A stretch of DNA of 64,000 nucleotides from Xestospongia muta. Lineage: Eukaryota > Porifera > Demospongiae > Haplosclerida > Petrosiidae. Below, piece after piece: positions 62,201 through 64,000 of this stretch. The stretch covers positions 17,531,245 through 17,595,244 of the forward strand of contig OY848917.1 in the NCBI GenBank assembly GCA_963693285.1, given 5' to 3'. The number at the start of each line of letters is the position of its first letter. Position 1 is the first letter of the stretch. The position numbers and the translations under genes are program-made. Below the pieces are notes generated by a model. That model did no database searches. It had not been told where the DNA came from and saw only the letters and a program-made list of their open reading frames with translations.

Positions 62201-63191
62201 CAATACACTTATAATTTACATCACAATATATCACACTTACTTCCTATTATATTGTAAATGACACAATCAGATGATAAGTAATAACAGCACCATAAATGTG
62301 GAAACAATAGAGTTAACAAAATGACAAAATTGCATTCAATATACTTAGAAAAACATTAAAATACATCACATTTACCTCCTATTATATTGTAAAGGGCATA
62401 TTAAGATGAGAAGTAATGGCAGTACCATAAATGTAAAAAGAAAAAACAATAGAGTGAACAAAAATTGGATGAATGTACTTAGGATATACTATACAACAGA
62501 GCATTGCTTCAAATTAGAACAATTAATAGAAACTTGAAATTATGTGTGGATGTGTATTCAATGCAGAAATAACACTAGCAATGTACTATGAGAATGCATA
62601 TTTCTCTACTGATATAAGACAAAATATCTCCTTAATATAAGCATCAGGAACAATGGTTACTGAAGAAGGAACTCAAGTATACTCAACATAGAACAGGCCT
62701 CGTTGTAGAATAAAATACTGAGTTATTGTCCTTCCTTTGTATTTATGACCTCTGTTACATCCTTATAAATATCATTGTAACTAATTAATAAATACAAATA
62801 AATTGGCTTCTCACACAGAGACTACTTCCTAGCTCTTTATAAAAAACACTTTCATTGTTAAAGTGTTTGAAATAACACTTCTAAAACCATATACATCATG
62901 TAAAATCACAATGTTTTACATAAAAATAATTGTTAATAATCTTTTCTAATTACAAATAGAAGTCTGATAGACTTGTTTAAGTCAGACACACTAGTTGTTT
63001 ATCGTTATAATTTTTATGTTATGTCTTCATTAAAAGTTACTATCTATTCACACAGCTCAAAGACTTGACTTCATTCTCAAGATATCAATTACCTCAATAA
63101 CAACATTGATATCAGCATTATGCTTGACTAATACTTCAACAATATCTCTATCTCCTCGAGAACTTGCATAATGAAGAGCTGCCCATCCTCC
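22906..63191 (-). CDS. Giant ankyrin-Roc-COR-death-domain gene, 5' end beyond the window
   Basis: Twenty minus-strand exons can be joined without a break in frame: 16 single-repeat ankyrin exons (63191 down to 28462), a long exon with ankyrin, Roc and COR-like parts (26834-24747), two linkers (24579-24516, 23408-23352) and the death-domain exon (23213-22906, stop TAA). Every ankyrin exon begins and ends in phase 0, so any number can be spliced in. The order resembles the non-kinase part of DAPK1 and ROCO proteins: ankyrin repeats for recognition, a GTPase switch and a death domain for signalling. A role in innate sensing or cell death is inferred. Whether all 40 kb is one transcript is not shown; the 31-residue repeat at 31876-31784 looks like the first repeat of an ankyrin protein, so there could be two or more genes. 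Confidence 0.55.
23352..23408 (-). CDS. Small linker exon
   Basis: 57 nt, phase 1 at both ends (ISQIISKVPAKKDVACRE). It joins the acidic linker exon to the death-domain exon in frame. No domain recognised. Confidence 0.7.
23409..24515. other. Intron between the linker exons
   Basis: 1.1 kb, AT-rich; nothing coding or repetitive recognised. Confidence 0.5.
24516..24579 (-). CDS. Small acidic linker exon
   Basis: 64 nt, phase 0 in and 1 out (DLADPPLNEDDIEIISEECL). It follows the Roc-COR exon directly in frame. Confidence 0.75.
24747..26834 (-). CDS. Ankyrin repeat plus Roc GTPase and COR-like region (single 696-codon exon)
   Basis: Acceptor at 26836-26835, donor GTAAGT after 24747, phase 0 at both ends. 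Residues 1-33 are an ankyrin repeat (DGNTPLHVACRGCYGDVV). The Ras-like part has the P-loop GNTGAGKSS (residues ~79-87), a DxxG switch II as DLAGH (~137-141), and IGSRLDE where NKxD-type base recognition is expected; the Asn is missing, as in several Roc proteins. The next ~400 residues have a winged-helix-like stretch (GIVPTSVLKKLFPKHD), a Leu-rich Phe-rich segment (LHLLLFSLSYIFCLPRR) and a mixed C-terminal part, consistent with COR. This is the signalling core of the gene. It is intronless inside, unlike the ankyrin part. Confidence 0.85.
26835..28461. other. Intron with a foldback and the start of the duplicated region
   Basis: No exon seen. It holds the inverted-repeat element at 27475-27863 and, from about 27558, the first copy of the ~1-kb duplicated unit. 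Confidence 0.5.
27475..27863. mobile_element. Possible small element with AGCTAGACCCTCC ends
   Basis: AGCTAGACCCTCCTGCTCTT at the left and the complement of AGAGGAGGGTCTAGCT at the right form inverted ends about 390 bp apart. A second, shorter stem lies inside the right end (GCTAGATCCTTCTT ... GAGGAGGGTCTAGC). The right part alone recurs in the next duplicate near 28900-28942. Confidence 0.42.
28462..28560 (-). CDS. Ankyrin exon F1
   Basis: 99 nt, phase 0/0. NGQTALYIASEKGNNECVQF then LLKANANPDIANQ: a full 33-residue repeat with TALYIA (for TPLHLA) and the two-helix pattern. Acceptor ATAG, donor GTAAG. Confidence 0.85.
29543..29641 (-). CDS. Ankyrin exon F2
   Basis: 99 nt, phase 0/0, a near copy of F1 differing at the end (DITNQ for DIANQ). 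Confidence 0.85.
30309..30407 (-). CDS. Ankyrin exon F3
   Basis: 99 nt, phase 0/0, like F1 with NNKCVQLLL in the second helix (Glu to Lys, Phe to Leu). Confidence 0.85.
30996..31094 (-). CDS. Ankyrin exon F4
   Basis: 99 nt, phase 0/0: DGQTTLYIASEKGNNECVQL then LLEVSANPDIADH. The most diverged of the four F exons. Confidence 0.85.
31784..31876 (-). CDS. Ankyrin-like exon E, 31 residues
   Basis: 93 nt, phase 0/0, donor GTACGT. LLESLRKGDLEGTKDALSRG then AVVNIGNN: this lacks the TPLHLA turn and looks like the capping first repeat of many ankyrin proteins. It may mark an old or real N-terminal boundary inside the array. Confidence 0.68.
32208..32315 (-). CDS. Ankyrin exon D, 36 residues
   Basis: 108 nt, phase 0/0, donor GTAAGT. 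YGRTALHAAYWTKNEVIQKM then LVNANANANNLEAVQA. A good TALHAA motif; three residues longer than the standard repeat because of the NANANANN stretch. Confidence 0.8.
32316..34835. other. Intron sequence without recognised features
   Basis: 2.5 kb of AT-rich DNA between ankyrin exon D and the 5.15-kb duplicated unit. No exon, element or long repeat recognised. Confidence 0.45.
34877..35633. mobile_element. LTR-like direct repeat, left copy, unit 1
   Basis: About 755 bp, clearly homologous to 36634-37383 in the same orientation; shared runs include CAGAAGTCT, AAGTTCAAGAAGATAG-like and TTATTATCTATATCATATAG. The copies are diverged, so any insertion is old. Ends and target duplication not defined. 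Confidence 0.6.
35616..36450 (-). pseudogene. Decayed coding region between the LTR-like repeats, unit 1
   Basis: Three open stretches in differing frames: 36450-36268 (MASGMVRAAMW, QAMNNNHQLCSFDAF), 36085-35900 (DPHINITLNEDEQNIIRYAT, then GYILLSCLKST) and 35831-35616. The block DEQNIIRYATGYI recalls a segment common in transposon-derived proteins of sponges and cnidarians. The frame is broken by stops and shifts. Function unknown; likely transposon-derived. Confidence 0.5.
36634..37383. mobile_element. LTR-like direct repeat, right copy, unit 1
   Basis: Partner of 34877-35633. Together they flank about 1.0 kb with the decayed coding region. Confidence 0.6.
37804..37902 (-). CDS. Ankyrin exon C1
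   Basis: 99 nt, phase 0/0, donor GTCAGT. DGKTVLYISCYEGHDKVVQV then LLDADVRVNVPDK. It lies inside duplicated unit 1 and differs from C2 near the end (DADVRVN against DAGVKVN). Confidence 0.82.
38431..38450. repeat. (GT)n microsatellite, unit 1
   Basis: About 20 bp; the same locus in unit 2 is longer (43577-43611), so it changed after duplication. Confidence 0.9.
38964..39173. mobile_element. Foldback with GTAGGGAT ends, unit 1
   Basis: Arms 38964-38994 and 39143-39173 are inverted copies of about 31 bp (ATGTAGGGAT...CTGCCATTCCTACT) with three mismatches, spacing about 150 bp. The same is seen in unit 2, and a similar end lies at 19073. Confidence 0.6.
40015..40774. mobile_element. LTR-like direct repeat, left copy, unit 2
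   Basis: Copy of 34877-35633, pairing with 41783-42543. Confidence 0.58.
40757..41598 (-). pseudogene. Decayed coding region between LTR-like repeats, unit 2
   Basis: Copy of the coding relic in unit 1, with further differences: a small insertion near 41554 moves the start of the frame, which reads ITECFQAMNNNHQVCSFDTF and runs on to 41321. Still broken by stops downstream. Confidence 0.5.
41783..42543. mobile_element. LTR-like direct repeat, right copy, unit 2
   Basis: Copy of 36634-37383. Confidence 0.58.
42971..43069 (-). CDS. Ankyrin exon C2
   Basis: 99 nt, phase 0/0, donor GTCAGT. Near copy of C1 inside unit 2, reading DGKTVLYISCYKGHDKVVQV then LLDAGVKVNVPDK. Frame intact. Confidence 0.82.
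43577..43611. repeat. (GT)n microsatellite, unit 2
   Basis: About 35 bp with one GC interruption; longer than its twin in unit 1. Confidence 0.9.
44111..44319. mobile_element. Foldback with GTAGGGAT ends, unit 2
   Basis: Arms 44111-44140 and 44289-44319, duplicate of the foldback at 38964-39173. Confidence 0.58.
45308..45406 (-). CDS. Ankyrin exon B0
   Basis: 99 nt, phase 0/0, donor GTAAGTG. EGSTPVMLAAKNGHKDVVFI then LAEKGANLDLVNR: a canonical ankyrin repeat with TPVMLAA and GHKDVV. Older relative of the B exons at 54431, 59872 and 61950 (which have PVILAA and LNFVNK). Minisatellite array 1 lies in the intron just upstream of it. Confidence 0.88.
45760..52745. repeat. Minisatellite array 1, period about 145 bp
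   Basis: About 48 head-to-tail units in the intron between ankyrin exons A (53600) and B0 (45406). A unit reads (plus strand) TTGCATTCAATATA, ATTTACATTACAATAT, TCACACTTACC, CTATTATAT, CAGATGAGAAATAATAACAG, AACATAAATGTGGAAA, CAATAGAGTGAAC. On the minus, transcribed strand most units hold TATAATAG, three bases, then GTAAGTG. Open frames seen here are repeats, not genes. Confidence 0.95.
45913..49978. repeat. Higher-order repeat within array 1, two copies of about 2033 bp
   Basis: Blocks of about 14 units, 45913-47945 and 47946-49978, repeat almost base for base, including the order of unit variants (for example the same variant at 46077 and 48110). Confidence 0.85.
52746..53501. other. Intron flank between array 1 and ankyrin exon A1
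   Basis: Non-repetitive within itself but recurs almost unchanged at about 58187-58937, 60386-61014 and 62464-63092. Contains GGTTGGATGAATGTACTTAG, related to sequence near 39306 and 44453 in the 5.15-kb units. Confidence 0.6.
53502..53600 (-). CDS. Ankyrin exon A1
   Basis: 99 nt, phase 0/0, donor GTAATT. GGWAALHYASSRGDRDIVEV then LVKHNADINVVIE, a standard repeat with AALHYA. Confidence 0.88.
54431..54529 (-). CDS. Ankyrin exon B1
   Basis: 99 nt, phase 0/0, donor GTAAGTG. EGSTPVILAAKNGHKDVVFI then LAEKGANLNFVNK. Confidence 0.88.
54570..58187. repeat. Minisatellite array 2, period about 145 bp
   Basis: About 25 units of the same family as array 1, in the equivalent intron (between A2 at 59036 and B1 at 54529). 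It contains a ~1012-bp (seven-unit) higher-order duplicate: 55127-55399 is repeated at 56139-56411. Confidence 0.95.
58938..59036 (-). CDS. Ankyrin exon A2
   Basis: 99 nt, phase 0/0. As A1 but VGWAALHYA and RGDKDIVEV (Gly to Val, Arg to Lys); both are amino-acid changes in an otherwise nearly unchanged exon. Confidence 0.88.
59872..59970 (-). CDS. Ankyrin exon B2
   Basis: 99 nt, phase 0/0, donor GTAAGTG. Same protein as B1 (EGSTPVILAAKNG ... NFVNK), with a silent change in the penultimate codon (AAT for AAC). Confidence 0.88.
60019..60385. repeat. Short minisatellite array 3
   Basis: Two to three units of the 145-bp family between A3 and B2, ending directly at ATTGGATGAATGTACTTAGG. Confidence 0.85.
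61015..61113 (-). CDS. Ankyrin exon A3
   Basis: 99 nt, phase 0/0, same protein as A1 (GGWAALHYA, RGDRDIVEV). Confidence 0.88.
61950..62048 (-). CDS. Ankyrin exon B3
   Basis: 99 nt, phase 0/0, donor GTAAGTG, identical in protein to B2. Confidence 0.88.
62097..62463. repeat. Short minisatellite array 4
   Basis: Copy of array 3 in the next 2.08-kb unit. Confidence 0.85.
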
Positions 63192-64000
63192 CTATTAGAA
63201 CAACACACAAATATCAATTGTAAAATTAGACCACTAACACTCTATAATAACAGTACAAATACACACAACTTGTCCTTACATTGTTAGTCTATTAAATATC
63301 ATTGTGTCAGTCAGTACTATCATATCACTCTCTTATTATAATATTTATAACTCTACTACAAAAACCAACATTATCTCTCAATGACAAATATTGCATCTGA
63401 AAAACTAGAGCAGTTTGCACAATAAAAACAAACATGGTTGGCTTTTAAAGAGTGGACTTGTTACTTTACTAAAATAAAAAAAATTAATAACTTCAAATAA
63501 ATAATTAAATTATTAATGTTTGAGCATTTCTAGACCACATGACTAAAATATGAAAAGTCTAATCAGAACCTCAAACAATGTAATAGATATAACAAATCTA
63601 AAATTTTTTCAGCCAAAACATTTGTAACTAATTAGTGCATTTAACTTTAATTTCAAGTTGGAATTTTTGTTAAAATGCTTTATTTGAATTAATGGCTTAT
63701 TTTATTTATGTGCTAGCACTTGAACTGATAACCAAAATATTTATAGAAAAGTGAAGTTTATCTATCTGCTGGTTTCAATAAAAATAAGTAAAAAATTGAT
63801 TAGTGTATATGTTATAAAACAAATTACATTATTATTTTCCTAATATTATCATTAGGGTTTTGTATCCTCTTCTCCTTCTGATCTTCATAAAACTTGGTAT
63901 ATTTTTTTAAAAATTCTAACTTCATTACATTAGTATAACCACTAACGGCTGACTTTGTGGAAAAAGACTTACATTATATCTTCAGTTATACAGCTTTTCT
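62464..64000. repeat. 2.08-kb A/B ankyrin unit, copy 3, cut by the window edge
   Basis: Continues to the end of the window; its B exon would begin about 27 bp beyond it. The array very likely goes on. Confidence 0.88.
63093..63191 (-). CDS. Ankyrin exon A4
   Basis: 99 nt, phase 0/0, same protein as A1 and A3. The most upstream exon visible; the true gene start lies outside. Confidence 0.88.

Larger units (their letters stand above)
60386..62463. repeat. 2.08-kb A/B ankyrin unit, copy 2
   Basis: Offset of 2078 bp to copy 3; the two look almost identical, so very recent. Confidence 0.9.

Overview
The window looks like animal nuclear DNA, most likely from a demosponge close to Amphimedon (an inference, not proven). 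It is AT-rich, the genes have short introns with GT-AG sites, it is rich in microsatellites, and it carries ankyrin/Roc/death-domain genes and clustered secreted sulfatases. I rebuilt exon structures by eye from splice sites, phase continuity and remembered family motifs; none was checked by a search.

Layout. (1) 0.4-2.3 kb, minus: three exons of a PINX1-like G-patch gene, 3' end not found. (2) 2.5-8.3 kb, plus: three tandem, intronless ARSB-type sulfatase genes with two broken 3'-end copies between them. The first shares a 166-bp divergent promoter with the PINX1-like gene. The usual His of the GKWH motif is Asp in all three. (3) 9.2-9.9 kb, plus: an intronless dual-specificity-phosphatase-like protein whose catalytic Cys is Ser, so probably a pseudophosphatase. 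(4) 10.2-13.8 kb, minus: a seven-exon LAMP-like lysosomal membrane protein with a 160-bp CT tract just upstream of its ATG. (5) 15.6-18.4 kb, plus: a seven-coding-exon stathmin-domain (STMND1-like) gene with a perfect RFX X-box in its promoter. (6) 19.4-20.8 kb, plus: a truncated Argonaute-like fragment (RG-rich start, part of N domain, linker 1) ending inside a perfect palindrome. (7) 22.1 kb: a foldback MITE-like element.

From 22.9 kb to the right edge everything recognisable lies on the minus strand and reads as one very large gene, or a chain of related ones. Its 3' end codes for a death domain (22.9-23.2 kb), two small linker exons, and a 2.1-kb exon with one ankyrin repeat, a Roc-type GTPase and a COR-like region. 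Upstream of this, to 63.2 kb, I find 16 separate ankyrin exons. Fourteen are exactly 99 nt, the other two are 93 and 108 nt, and all are phase 0 at both ends, so units can be added or lost without breaking frame.

The DNA between these exons is dominated by duplication: an approximately 1-kb ankyrin unit copied around 27.6-31.2 kb; an approximately 5.15-kb unit present twice (34.8-45.1 kb) carrying an old element with LTR-like direct repeats; two long minisatellite arrays (about 7 kb and 3.6 kb, period about 145 bp) plus two short ones; and an almost identical 2.08-kb unit with two ankyrin exons repeated two and a half times at the right edge. Many minisatellite units carry an acceptor-like AG, three bases, and a consensus GTAAGT donor in the sense of the gene.

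Themes: a lysosomal neighbourhood (sulfatases and LAMP-like), a probable ciliary gene with an X-box, and a fast-changing ankyrin-Roc-COR-death gene of the kind linked to innate sensing or cell death. The last is the best candidate for something undescribed.
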